Virus record (IMG/VR): IMGVR_UViG_3300025133_000655
Span: 1 to 22,158 of that record
From: a virus
Length of the DNA: 22,158 nt
Reading direction: 5' to 3' (one strand)
Shown here: positions 1 through 6,445 of the stretch, in pieces
Layout: the number at the start of each line of letters is the position of its first letter
Position numbering within the stretch: the first letter of the stretch is position 1
The notes under the pieces: generated by a model
The model's database searches: none
The model's input: the letters and a program-made list of their open reading frames with translations, nothing else
What the model was told of the DNA's origin: nothing
Position numbers and translations under genes: made by a program

Positions 1-108
1 TTTCAACTGACTCATTAGAGTTTTTTGTAAGAACATTATCTGCCCAGCAAATAAGACTACCACTACACCAATCGTTCCGTATTCTGCGAATAGTTCAATC
101 AATGTCAT
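1..108 (-). CDS. Small membrane protein, partial (holin-like candidate)
   Basis: Thirty-six codons are visible from the ATG at 106-108, and the frame is still open at the window edge, so the C-terminus is missing. The visible protein has a short N-terminal stretch, then a hydrophobic segment at about residues 11-27 (GTIGVVVVLFAGQIMF) followed by a polar, lysine-containing part. This one-helix layout is common among small phage holin-like proteins near the end of late operons, but nothing here proves that role. The start lies inside the preceding 72-aa gene with a 14-base overlap, so translation is probably coupled. It is the last visible gene of the leftward chain. Confidence 0.55.
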   Translation of the reverse strand, partial: MTLIELFAEYGTIGVVVVLFAGQIMFLQKTLMSQLK

Positions 109-313
109 ACCCCATTACTTCCCAACCGTTGCATGAAACAAAGAACATTAATGCAATTATGATGAAGGGTATCAATGGGGTAGCCCATCCTATCCACCTA
201 ATATATCGCTCAGGCGTTCTCGAATGTATCTCAGAGAATATATCGTCATATCGTATCTCATAGTCTTCTCGAGTAATATTCATCGGTCTCCTCTTATCAC
301 CTTTTCCGTTCAT
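95..313 (-). CDS. Small membrane protein with N-terminal GKGDKRRP motif
   Basis: This 72-residue protein has a basic N-terminus (NGKGDKRRPMNITREDY), an acidic middle (YEIRYDDIFSEI) and one hydrophobic segment at about residues 41-61 that should span the membrane. The pattern GKGDxRRP followed a few residues later by a YDxIF motif recurs in small conserved phage proteins of unknown function, as I recall it. The start has an AGGAAG-type ribosome binding site inside the upstream gene, which it overlaps by 17 bases; it also overlaps the next gene by 14 bases. The position among tiny overlapping membrane and coiled-coil genes suggests a lysis or late accessory role, which is inference only. Confidence 0.7.
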   Translation of the reverse strand: MNGKGDKRRPMNITREDYEIRYDDIFSEIHSRTPERYIRWIGWATPLIPFIIIALMFFVSCNGWEVMGYDID

Positions 314-473
314 TTTCCATCTTCCTTTTAATGTAACCTTCCCACATGTCTACTTTAAGAATAGCACGTTCGTCCGCTTCTATCTTTTCAGGAGAAACAT
401 ACACGAATGGTAAATCGTAACTCGTAGTTGCATTTTTCAATGTGCTTTTTAAAAAATATGTTTTAGGATTCAT
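297..473 (-). CDS. Hypothetical 58-aa protein in overlapping small-gene chain
   Basis: The frame runs from ATG at 471-473 to TGA at 297-299 and encodes 58 residues, from MNPKTYFLKS to KMENERKR. The end is rich in lysine, arginine and glutamate and there is no membrane segment. It overlaps the preceding gene by 11 bases (its ATG lies inside the last codons of the 62-aa coiled-coil gene) and the following gene by 17 bases. The tight overlap on both sides, filling what would otherwise be a gap in the operon, is the main support. I do not recognise the family. Confidence 0.6.
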   Translation of the reverse strand: MNPKTYFLKSTLKNATTSYDLPFVYVSPEKIEADERAILKVDMWEGYIKRKMENERKR

Positions 474-651
474 CGTCTTTAGGGATTAGCTCAGTCAGCC
501 CTTCAATAGCACCGCTGATAGCAATAATCTGTTGTTCGCGTTCCATTAATGCGTTACGCAATTCTGCAACGTCATTACGCAGAGTCGTTAGCGACTCTTT
601 ATGTGTATCAATTTTATCCTGCACGTCCTGTTTTTTTATATCTGTTTTCAA
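463..651 (-). CDS. Small coiled-coil protein (62 aa)
   Basis: The protein is mostly one predicted coiled coil, residues about 5-50, with regular leucines and charged residues (TTLRNDVAELRNALMERE) and then an ISGAIEGLTELI segment. Short coiled-coil proteins with a similar 'AISGAI' part are frequent beside phage tail-fibre and lysis genes, but their function is usually unknown. The start codon is TTG at 649-651: it overlaps the stop of the 92-aa gene as TTGA, and a GGAG motif lies about 8 bases upstream. No ATG exists near the start of this frame, so TTG is the likely start. Confidence 0.7.
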   Translation of the reverse strand: MKTDIKKQDVQDKIDTHKESLTTLRNDVAELRNALMEREQQIIAISGAIEGLTELIPKDDES

Positions 652-926
652 TTTTCATCTCCATTTGGTTCTTCAGCTTCATGGTCAAGCCATGCTTGCT
701 TAACTTCATCTGTCCATAATGCACCCGCTAGTGCTTGTATTTCTGTACTTTCGCCTGATACGTCCATATCAGAAGTCAGGGTTCGTCTGTGGAATGAGCG
801 TGATAACTCAGTATACCCCTTGCTTGCTGTGCCTTCAGATACGATGGTAGCTTCTCGAATTTGTATGTGTTTGAATTTGGTAACTATCTCATATTTATCA
901 TTAGTTATTTCTTTTTTAAGTGCCAT
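648..926 (-). CDS. Conserved phage protein downstream of fibre gene (92 aa)
   Basis: The 92-residue protein opens with MALKKEITNDKYEIVTKFKHIQIREATIV, continues with SRSFHRRTLTSDMDVSGE and ends in an acidic tail. This pattern (a KYE-hhxxFKHIQhRxATI strand pair, SRSFHR, then DxSGE and a WTDEVKxAW helix) is one I have seen in short proteins next to fibre genes in environmental tailed phages; no function is established. It starts 11 bases after the fibre stop with a GGAAGGG ribosome binding site and overlaps the next gene by 4 bases, so it belongs to the late operon. A small virion or fibre-associated role is plausible but unproven. Confidence 0.75.
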   Translation of the reverse strand: MALKKEITNDKYEIVTKFKHIQIREATIVSEGTASKGYTELSRSFHRRTLTSDMDVSGESTEIQALAGALWTDEVKQAWLDHEAEEPNGDEN

Positions 927-937
927 AATGCCCTTCC

Positions 938-2560
938 TTATTCGGATGTTTCGTAAGCAATTTGAAAATAAATGTCATCACCGCTTGATAGGTCTGCGTT
1001 GCTCATTTTACTCCAAGCCGACCCACCACCACTCTCATAGAAAAATAAATCTTCAGATGTATTCACGAATGGAGACACGTTATTTGCTTTTGTGTTAAAG
1101 TTGACCGAGTTAAGCATTGCTGTTCCGCCTGTGGCTGAATGACTCACACTAAAGGGTAAGCCTGTGATGGTGATGTTCCCTGAAGACGTACCGCTTGACA
1201 CGTTAGATAAGTGTCCCCATAAAGTGACCACATTACCGATTTTAGTGTACCGATTATTTGTGGAAGTACCACTATGTGTCCATGATGAATTCATGGTAGG
1301 AGTCCAACTTCCTTCTTCATAATCATCAAGTGTTGTTGACGATGAATTAAGTTTGACTCCGCTATCGAATTGTCCTACACCATCCACATGAAGTTCTTTG
1401 CTGGGCGAAGTTGTCCCGATGCCGACATTGCCACTATTTATTATACAATCACCTCCACCTGGAGTTAAATATAAATCTCCAGGTTTACTTCCGTGGTCAG
1501 TGCCGTAAAAAGTTGCAAATGCCCCCCTACCAGCTGAAACATCTCCACCACCACCAATTCGTGTAGCTTTTGTATCAGAGCCGTTAGAAGTATCTGTATA
1601 TATATCTAACCAAGAAGAATGACTGCCTATAATAGAACCATTTACATTAATATGTCCATCTACATCGAGTTTTTGGCTAGGACTCGTAGTTCCGATGCCG
1701 ACATTGCCACCAGTTATAGTCATTTTAGTAGAACCATCTTCTCTTATATAAACATCTCCACCAGCATTATCTATATCACCTAAAAATGTGTTTCCATTAT
1801 ATAGTAAAAATCTATTCGTGCCAATTTTGTAAGCATAACCACTATCTATATTTATATCATCACTAAATGTGGCAGATGTCCCTGTTAATGCACCTGTTGA
1901 CCCATCAATAATTTTTGTGTAATTATTTACTGCACCATAAGCAAAGCCTACCCCTGCAATAGCATAGCCTGCCTGTAGAGTTAATGCGGTAGTCGCGTTA
2001 TTCCCTGCGTATAAATAAGTAGCACCACTTACTCCGTAAATAATAGGAGTATTTCCTGCCCCTCTAATTTGTAGAGTGCTAGATGATGAATATATTTGTC
2101 CATTGGTAGTGAGATTACCTGTTAAAGTTCCACCACTTAATGGGAGATGTCCGACTTGAGAGTATGTATAAGCCGTATCCCAATTAGAATCTTTTCTCGT
2201 TCCTGCACCCGTGCCACTTGCAGGTTTAGAGTAGATTCCTTCATCGAACATTAACTTGCCATCAACGAGGAAGGTTAATGTCGGTTCTGTTCCCGTTAAG
2301 CGAAAAGATTCATTGCTCCCATACGAGCTACCATCTCCGTGAAAATATTCTAAATTCCCATATTGGGAGCGTCCTGTATGGTCACTAAATTTAATACCAA
2401 CACCTGTTCCATTCGTGCTTGAGTATAAAACAAGAGGGTCATCACTCGTTAAAGTTCCACCACTTGAAGGGAGATAGGAGTGTGTGTGGTTGCCTGCGGC
2501 AACATCACTGCTACCACTGCCAATATCGGCATCTGTTATGACTTTTTTCCAATCAGCCAT
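938..2560 (-). CDS. Tail fibre / receptor-binding protein
   Basis: The 540-residue protein has modular fibre architecture. Residues 1-12 (MADWKKVITDAD) resemble the N-terminus of the upstream 320-aa fibre-type protein and may be a shared virion anchor. Residues 22-40 and 134-150 carry NHTH and LPxSGGTLT repeats typical of fibre shafts. Residues 285-302 and 377-394 are two copies of GNVGIGTTSPS followed by a K/E-L-D/H-V-DG strand, a repeat common in phage fibres. Residues from about 415 form a C-terminal domain of the GSWTPT...RYTKIGNVVTLWG...GNITITGLPF type found at fibre tips, so receptor contact is likely there. The gene overlaps the preceding 50-aa gene by 8 bases. The host ligand is unknown. 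Confidence 0.88.
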   Translation of the reverse strand: MADWKKVITDADIGSGSSDVAAGNHTHSYLPSSGGTLTSDDPLVLYSSTNGTGVGIKFSDHTGRSQYGNLEYFHGDGSSYGSNESFRLTGTEPTLTFLVDGKLMFDEGIYSKPASGTGAGTRKDSNWDTAYTYSQVGHLPLSGGTLTGNLTTNGQIYSSSSTLQIRGAGNTPIIYGVSGATYLYAGNNATTALTLQAGYAIAGVGFAYGAVNNYTKIIDGSTGALTGTSATFSDDINIDSGYAYKIGTNRFLLYNGNTFLGDIDNAGGDVYIREDGSTKMTITGGNVGIGTTSPSQKLDVDGHINVNGSIIGSHSSWLDIYTDTSNGSDTKATRIGGGGDVSAGRGAFATFYGTDHGSKPGDLYLTPGGGDCIINSGNVGIGTTSPSKELHVDGVGQFDSGVKLNSSSTTLDDYEEGSWTPTMNSSWTHSGTSTNNRYTKIGNVVTLWGHLSNVSSGTSSGNITITGLPFSVSHSATGGTAMLNSVNFNTKANNVSPFVNTSEDLFFYESGGGSAWSKMSNADLSSGDDIYFQIAYETSE

Positions 2561-2705
2561 TTTGTTTAACTACTTCTTTTTCGAATGCTTTCGAAATTTT
2601 ACTAAGTAATTTGGCGATAACAGGAGCATCTTTACCTTTAATAGATAATGATTCAATAGCTACCTGAATAACTCGCAAATCGTCAATTTGTAAATCAACC
2701 TTCAA
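2553..2705 (-). CDS. Small protein (50 aa) upstream of fibre gene, TTG start
   Basis: The frame runs from TTG at 2703-2705 to TGA at 2553-2555. An AGGAG motif sits about 6 bases before the TTG, and no ATG is available. The protein begins with a VDLQIDDLRVIQVAIESL stretch, then SIKGKDAPVIAKLLSKISKAF, ending in lysine and glutamate. Short phage proteins with an 'I-KG-A--VA-L--K--KA' helix of this kind occur among head and tail genes; the function is unknown. It overlaps the gene before it by 11 bases and the fibre gene by 8 bases, so the three are probably translated in a coupled way. Confidence 0.62.
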   Translation of the reverse strand: MKVDLQIDDLRVIQVAIESLSIKGKDAPVIAKLLSKISKAFEKEVVKQNG

Positions 2706-2868
2706 GGTTACTCCTATGTAATTCAGAAAGTTTGGTCAATACAACATGAGCCTGTATTATCTCACTACCTTCAAAAGTAGACCTCATTATCAGTTTTAGT
2801 ATGAAGTCGGTGTCTTTAACTGATAATTTTATTTGTAGTTTAGGTTCATTCTTAACTAACCTACTCAT
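2695..2868 (-). CDS. Hypothetical 57-aa protein between fibre genes
   Basis: The frame runs from an ATG at 2866-2868, which overlaps the stop of the 320-aa fibre-type gene as TAATG, to TGA at 2695-2697. The product, beginning MSRLVKNEPKLQIKLSV and ending LHRSNLEG, looks like a short alternating strand-helix protein without membrane segments or cysteines. Its middle (LQIKLSVKDTDFILKLIM) loosely resembles the start of the next small gene (VDLQIDDLRVIQVAIESL), so the pair may be diverged copies; this is a weak eye-made comparison. It has no recognisable family. Confidence 0.55.
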   Translation of the reverse strand: MSRLVKNEPKLQIKLSVKDTDFILKLIMRSTFEGSEIIQAHVVLTKLSELHRSNLEG

Positions 2869-3830
2869 TACATATATACATACATTTGTTCACCATTTGT
2901 GTCTATATGTAACGCCCCAACAATATCTTGATCGCCTGACGAACTAGTGCTTCTTGATATAACACCCAATCTGTTAGATACTAATGATGAGTTTTCATTA
3001 GAATTTTTATCAGATTTAGCGATCCATTCATTAGCGCTTTCATCCCAAAAGATACTTAGTGTCTCTGCTTCACCGCGCAATATTTCAATCCCAGCATCTG
3101 TAGATGGAGTTGCATTACTGCCAATACCACTATTTAGCGTAACGATATTATCTTCAACACTTAATGTTGATGTATTAATTGTGGTGGTTGTACCGCTAAC
3201 GGTTAGATTACCAGCAATTGTTATGGTGTCGCTAGAGTCGCCGATCGTTAAACCGCCAGTACTAGCATTTAATGCAGTTTTCACATTATCTGTTGTACAA
3301 CTAACAGCACTCTCTGACGCTACTCCAATATCTGTGATGTGACCGAAGCCATCAAGAGTAATATCTTGTATATAAGTTCGTCCACTGTTGTTAGAACTCG
3401 CCTCAGATGATGTGTCGGCATGAGATATAGTTATTGTATCCGTCTGATTATTCCCCGATGTTGTAATTCCTGTCCCACCTGTGAGTACAAAATCTGCTTC
3501 ACCCGCAGTTGTATGACTCACTGAAGTACCATTATCTGCTAAAAACGAAACAGATTCTATATCCCCATAAGTGTTACTACTTGCCGATGTAATCCGCCCC
3601 TGTGCATCGACTGTTAATGTTGGTGCAGTATATGAGCCAGCTGTTACACTCGTATCCTCTAAATTTAGTGTAATTGTTTCGCTGGATGCTTGATTCGTTG
3701 TAAAATCACCACCCGTTGAAAGTGCTGTCCCGCCACTAATTGTTATTGTTGAATTATTAGCTTCCGTTACATTATTGTTATGATAATTAGCGTCATCTGC
3801 TGTTGTTATGACTCTTTTCCATGATGTCAT
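2868..3830 (-). CDS. Fibre-type structural protein
   Basis: The 320-residue protein is rich in serine, threonine, glycine and asparagine and has the low-complexity beta repeats of phage fibres. Residues 1-12 (MTSWKRVITTAD) match the N-terminus of the downstream 540-aa fibre. Residues about 67-83 (SYTAPTLTVDAQGRITS) and 156-168 (ITLDGFGHITDIG) are short turn-strand repeats seen in environmental phage fibres. Residues about 207-253 (VSGTTTTINTSTLSVEDNIV...DAGIEILRG) are another module widespread in marine phage structural proteins. A GAGGAG ribosome binding site precedes the ATG. It is probably a short fibre, shaft or baseplate-associated protein; no catalytic motif is visible. Confidence 0.8.
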   Translation of the reverse strand: MTSWKRVITTADDANYHNNNVTEANNSTITISGGTALSTGGDFTTNQASSETITLNLEDTSVTAGSYTAPTLTVDAQGRITSASSNTYGDIESVSFLADNGTSVSHTTAGEADFVLTGGTGITTSGNNQTDTITISHADTSSEASSNNSGRTYIQDITLDGFGHITDIGVASESAVSCTTDNVKTALNASTGGLTIGDSSDTITIAGNLTVSGTTTTINTSTLSVEDNIVTLNSGIGSNATPSTDAGIEILRGEAETLSIFWDESANEWIAKSDKNSNENSSLVSNRLGVISRSTSSSGDQDIVGALHIDTNGEQMYVYM

Positions 3831-3877
3831 GCCTTACTCCTCTTTATTGATCTTTTTGAATTACTCTTTAAGAATTG
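3829..3877 (-). repeat. Remnant copy of the 3' end of the 176-aa fibre-type gene
   Basis: The stretch between the 84-aa and 320-aa genes repeats the end of the gene at 4163-4693. Positions 3864-3877 are identical to 4256-4269 (14 bases, coding for part of ILKE in the intact gene). Positions 3829-3855 match 4158-4187 with few changes, including the AAAAAGATCAA-like part and the GAGGAGTAAG ribosome binding site. The roughly 70 bases between these blocks in the intact gene are missing here. This looks like the scar of a duplication followed by deletion, leaving a reused ribosome binding site before the 320-aa gene. Confidence 0.65.
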
Positions 3878-3904
3878 ATGTTTGTCTTAATGCTAAGCTT
3901 GCCA

Positions 3905-4159
3905 TTAATAAGTTTTTACTTCTAATTGATTAGAACCATTTATACAAGCATCTAATTTGTCTGTAGTTACTTTTATAGCAGCTATATCTGCTTGCATTAA
4001 TGCAATATCATCTTGCATTGTAGCAATCACACCTGTATCATCTATTGTCACATTATCTAGCTGGGTAACAGTATTGTCGCATTTTAGTTTAGCTCCGTCA
4101 TCAGATAAAACCTTATTCAGTAATTCTGATGCTGTATATTTATGGAAATCGGTTGCCAT
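3905..4159 (-). CDS. Small structural-type protein (84 aa)
   Basis: The 84-residue protein starts MATDFHKYTASELLNKVLSD, continues with a short coiled-coil-like part (MQDDIALMQADIAAIKVTTDKLD) and ends with NQLEVKTY. The helical middle followed by a short strand is typical of small virion proteins that trimerise beside fibres, but I do not recognise a named family. It follows the 176-aa gene by 3 bases, with a GAGGAG ribosome binding site inside the end of that gene. Downstream lies a 74-base gap carrying the remnant of a duplicated gene end. A fibre-complex role is inferred from position. Confidence 0.68.
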   Translation of the reverse strand: MATDFHKYTASELLNKVLSDDGAKLKCDNTVTQLDNVTIDDTGVIATMQDDIALMQADIAAIKVTTDKLDACINGSNQLEVKTY

Positions 4160-4162
4160 GTC

Positions 4163-4693
4163 TTACTCCTCTTGTTGTTGATCTTTTTTGCCATAATACA
4201 GATTTCCCCCATCACTGTATATACCGTTATCTACAGCCGTTGGAGGGGTAGATTGCTCTTTAAGAATTGGTACTCCATCATACTGAATTGAAAAAACTGT
4301 ATCAGTATTATTTTTAAACTCCGCTACATTACCCGTTGAAATACTCGATAATGTTGAAAATAGAAAATAATCATCAGTTGCATTGGTGTACCTCGTTGCT
4401 ACTCGGTCCCAAGTAACTCCATTATATAACTTTAATTGATTTTCGGCTGTATCATACCATAAATCACCCTCATTTAACCCTTTTGTTGGCGTGGTTGATC
4501 TTTGATAAAATCGGTTCGCAAGTTCTTCAATAATGTCTTGGACATTTGTATACGATAAATGCGTGTTAGATGTATTAATCGATTGATAGAGTGCTTGTTT
4601 TGACGCACCAACCGACTTTATAGTTTTAGCAACCTTCGATGGGACACTAACCGCTCTAGGACTATTTGATTTTAATGTTACCTGTACAGCCAT
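4163..4693 (-). CDS. Fibre-like virion protein (176 aa)
   Basis: Residues about 47-62 (LSYTNVQDIIEELANR) form a short helix often found at the start of fibre modules. Residues 68-98 hold the motif TPTKGLNEGDLWYDTAENQ, followed by LKLYNGVTWDRV, a module recurrent in phage fibre and neck proteins (P-x-x-GDLWYDTxxNxLxxYNG-xxW). Residues about 140-168 (GVPILKEQSTPPTAVDNGIY, then SDGGNLYYGK) are another common fibre motif. The start overlaps the stop of the 111-aa gene by one base. The end of this gene is partly repeated further down, before the 320-aa gene. I infer a structural role in the fibre or baseplate; the exact position in the virion is not determined. Confidence 0.75.
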   Translation of the reverse strand: MAVQVTLKSNSPRAVSVPSKVAKTIKSVGASKQALYQSINTSNTHLSYTNVQDIIEELANRFYQRSTTPTKGLNEGDLWYDTAENQLKLYNGVTWDRVATRYTNATDDYFLFSTLSSISTGNVAEFKNNTDTVFSIQYDGVPILKEQSTPPTAVDNGIYSDGGNLYYGKKDQQQEE

Positions 4694-5028
4694 TATCTGC
4701 TGACTGCATCCATAACAGTCATTCTCCCTGTTAGTAATTTCTCTTTTTTATTATCTTTATCAGATATAATATCCCAGTAGTGTCTGCCAGTATCTAACCC
4801 AGCGGTTACTGTATCCGTAAGACTGATAGTTACTTTACCATTGCCTGCATCTGTAACTTCTACGCCGAATACCGCGCTTGTAGAAACGCTACTAGGGGTT
4901 TTCCTTATTTTAGCCGTAACAGTAGCACCAATCAAACTCTGCGGATCACCATCAGAATCAGTAAACTCAAGTTCTAAGCTGAAGTCTGTAGATTTATATA
5001 CAGTTACATCAATATGTCCAACCGCCAT
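4693..5028 (-). CDS. BppU-like N-terminal domain protein (111 aa)
   Basis: The protein is a beta-rich Ig-like domain: VTVYKSTDFSLELEFTDSDG, then LIGATVTAKIRKTPSS, GKVTISLTDTVTAGLDTGRHY and DIISDKDNKKEKLLTGRMTV. The order 'strand, D-x-DG, LTG-A-v-a-iR, G-vt-sLt, L--GrY-wDi, l-eGr-tV' is the pattern of a widespread phage family related to the N-terminal domain of the lactococcal baseplate protein BppU. In such proteins this domain attaches fibres to the virion or stands alone as a small structural protein. A GGAG ribosome binding site lies about 10 bases before the ATG. Here it stands alone upstream of fibre-type genes, so a fibre-attachment role is plausible. Confidence 0.75.
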   Translation of the reverse strand: MAVGHIDVTVYKSTDFSLELEFTDSDGDPQSLIGATVTAKIRKTPSSVSTSAVFGVEVTDAGNGKVTISLTDTVTAGLDTGRHYWDIISDKDNKKEKLLTGRMTVMDAVSR

Positions 5029-5065
5029 TAGTAATTATCTCCAATAATATGTATTCGAAATCCAA

Positions 5066-5737
5066 TCATTCAGACTCCATCCCCTTGGCTAGTATTTGCA
5101 ACTCTTGCTGAAACTGTGCTTGCAGAGCCTGAAGCTCTGCCTGCATTGCATTAATTTGCGCTGTTACACCAGATGCTAATTCCATGTCCTCTTCAACTTC
5201 GACATACTCTCTTAGCTTTTCTCTCCTGTCGGATAATTGTCTTATCCTACCACGAATTGCTGCCCCTAAGACAACCAGTGTTTCCAGCTCGGTTGGGAAG
5301 TTTGCTATTTCTGTCTGATCATAATCCACTAACGGGGTTTCAATATAATTAATTTTACCTGCCGTTACGGCTCCATCGCCTACAAGATATAAACTCCCGC
5401 CTTCAATATAATAAATTGGGCTTTCGTCTGTAGCATAATGAATAGAACCTGTATCTTTTACTATGTCCTTATTAGATGCGGGATATGGACGTGCTACGTA
5501 TCCTGAATCATTATGTACAGACACAATACGTTTTCCCTTTAAAGGGTATCCTGTAGTTAGAACGTCTCCAGGTTCAGGGCTAACTTTCGCTAATCTTTCT
5601 AGCGGTACTACTTCAAATATTTCACGCGCGGTAGCTGTCAACCACTCGCTTATCGCCGTGAGCCAATCTGATTGTTCTATGTTAGGATCATTCGATCCTA
5701 TGTAATCTTCTACCCTATTATGTAATGTTGTTGCCAT
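5066..5737 (-). CDS. Head-tail connector / adaptor candidate
   Basis: The protein is about 223 residues from the ATG at 5735-5737. A TTG nine bases upstream (5744-5746) is in frame, but the ATG has a nearer GGAAA motif and is preferred. The N-terminal part has helices (YIGSNDPNIEQSDWLTAISE, then WLTATAREIFEVVP), the middle is beta-rich with a GGSLYLVG turn, and residues about 170-218 form a glutamine- and glutamate-rich coiled coil. Its place after capsid and two small genes, and before the fibre-type genes, is where neck or adaptor proteins usually lie. I cannot match it to a named adaptor; a tail-tube or internal structural role is also possible. Confidence 0.6.
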   Translation of the reverse strand: MATTLHNRVEDYIGSNDPNIEQSDWLTAISEWLTATAREIFEVVPLERLAKVSPEPGDVLTTGYPLKGKRIVSVHNDSGYVARPYPASNKDIVKDTGSIHYATDESPIYYIEGGSLYLVGDGAVTAGKINYIETPLVDYDQTEIANFPTELETLVVLGAAIRGRIRQLSDRREKLREYVEVEEDMELASGVTAQINAMQAELQALQAQFQQELQILAKGMESE

Positions 5738-5750
5738 ATTTTCCAAAGAT

Positions 5751-5768
5751 ATAGGGTGAAATCCCTAT
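5751..5768 (-). other. Small hairpin upstream of the 223-aa gene
   Basis: ATAGGG (5751-5756) and CCCTAT (5763-5768) form a 6-bp inverted repeat with a 6-base loop. On the leftward transcript it lies about 14 bases before the ATG and contains the AGGGAT motif that could otherwise act as a distant ribosome binding site. It may reduce or time translation; it has no U tract, so it is not a clear terminator. Confidence 0.35.
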
Positions 5769-5778
5769 TGTGTTTTAT

Positions 5779-6093
5779 TTAATAATCATATCTCAATACA
5801 TCCACAGCAGAACCATCTTTACCTCTGTTTGCTTCGTATTTTCCTTGCCTGACGGCGTTTTGCCATTCATTTGCATAGTATTGAGCTTTTTGGTAATCAC
5901 CGCTTCTCGCGGCTAATTTTTCTATCACTCTTCCGATAATACCTTCGTGATAATCGTCAGGAATATTTGTTATATCTGTATCCTTCTTTGTAAAATGTAT
6001 CCTAACTGTTTCCCCGTCAGCCAGTTTGGTGACATTAGAGTTATCATAGTCTCCAACCCCAAGCTTATTATCATTCATCCACCACACTTTCAC
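5779..6093 (-). CDS. Putative head-completion protein (104 aa), GTG start
   Basis: The frame begins with GTG at 6091-6093, one base into the TAG stop of the previous gene (TAGTG), with a strong GGAGGCAG ribosome binding site. The protein has a beta-rich start (MKVWWMNDNKLGVGDYDN...RIHFTKKDTDI) and a helical end carrying IPDDYHEGIIGRVIEKLAAR, then DYQKAQYYANEWQNAVR. The 'IP--yHe-i--rv-e-L-a--gd-qkA-yy---w' helix pair is a pattern found in small proteins of phage neck modules. Its place between capsid and fibre genes fits a head-tail joining role. The precise family is not identified. Confidence 0.62.
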   Translation of the reverse strand: MKVWWMNDNKLGVGDYDNSNVTKLADGETVRIHFTKKDTDITNIPDDYHEGIIGRVIEKLAARSGDYQKAQYYANEWQNAVRQGKYEANRGKDGSAVDVLRYDY

Positions 6094-6389
6094 TATACTG
6101 CCTCCGAAAGATCATCATTTTTTATTTCGCCAGCTAATTTGTCCATAATAGTGTCAGCATAATCCACTCTCCGAATACGGATAATATCATCTGCTGTTAT
6201 ACTTCCAGAAAACAATGAAAATGGATAATAGAGTACACTTGATTGTGTGGTGACGGTTTTTACATCATTAAGAATCTCCGTAAGAACCGTGAATTCTTTC
6301 ACTGCGTTATCTAAAAGTATGTTTATCTCAGTCTCACCTGTGCTTGGCGAGAGTTGCTGAATAAATTCTCGTGCTTGTTTTTTAGTCAT
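6093..6389 (-). CDS. Head-tail module protein (98 aa)
   Basis: The protein starts MTKKQAREFIQQLSPSTGET, followed by helices (INILLDNAVKEFTVLTEIL) and a strand region ending IRIRRVDYADTIMDKLAGEI. It is the first gene after the major capsid protein. Small helical proteins with an 'ei--ll--A-kef---t-il' core at this place in the gene order are usually head-completion or adaptor proteins. There is no ribosome binding site before the ATG; instead a strong hairpin ends 12 bases upstream, so translation may depend on that structure or be kept low. The function is inferred from position only. Confidence 0.6.
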   Translation of the reverse strand: MTKKQAREFIQQLSPSTGETEINILLDNAVKEFTVLTEILNDVKTVTTQSSVLYYPFSLFSGSITADDIIRIRRVDYADTIMDKLAGEIKNDDLSEAV

Positions 6390-6400
6390 AATTTATTAAG

Positions 6401-6431
6401 GATGGGCGGGTGCTAATGCACCCGTCCCATC
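6401..6431 (-). terminator. Strong GC hairpin after the capsid gene (attenuator candidate)
   Basis: GATGGGCGGGTGC (6401-6413) and GCACCCGTCCCATC (6418-6431) pair over 13 bp with one bulged base around a 4-base TAAT loop. It lies 15 bases after the capsid stop and 12 bases before the next ATG on the leftward transcript. The sequence after it (CTTAATAAATT) is A/T-rich but has no long U tract. It could be a partial terminator that makes capsid mRNA more abundant than downstream mRNA, or an mRNA-stabilising or translation-limiting element. Confidence 0.6.
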
Positions 6432-6445
6432 ACACTTGTCATTTA

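Noticed and set aside
601-1098. A 165-codon rightward frame.
   Set aside because: It lies opposite well-supported leftward genes, with composition of an antisense shadow. The same holds for the other rightward frames in 2.9-12.9 kb and the leftward ones in 16-19 kb.
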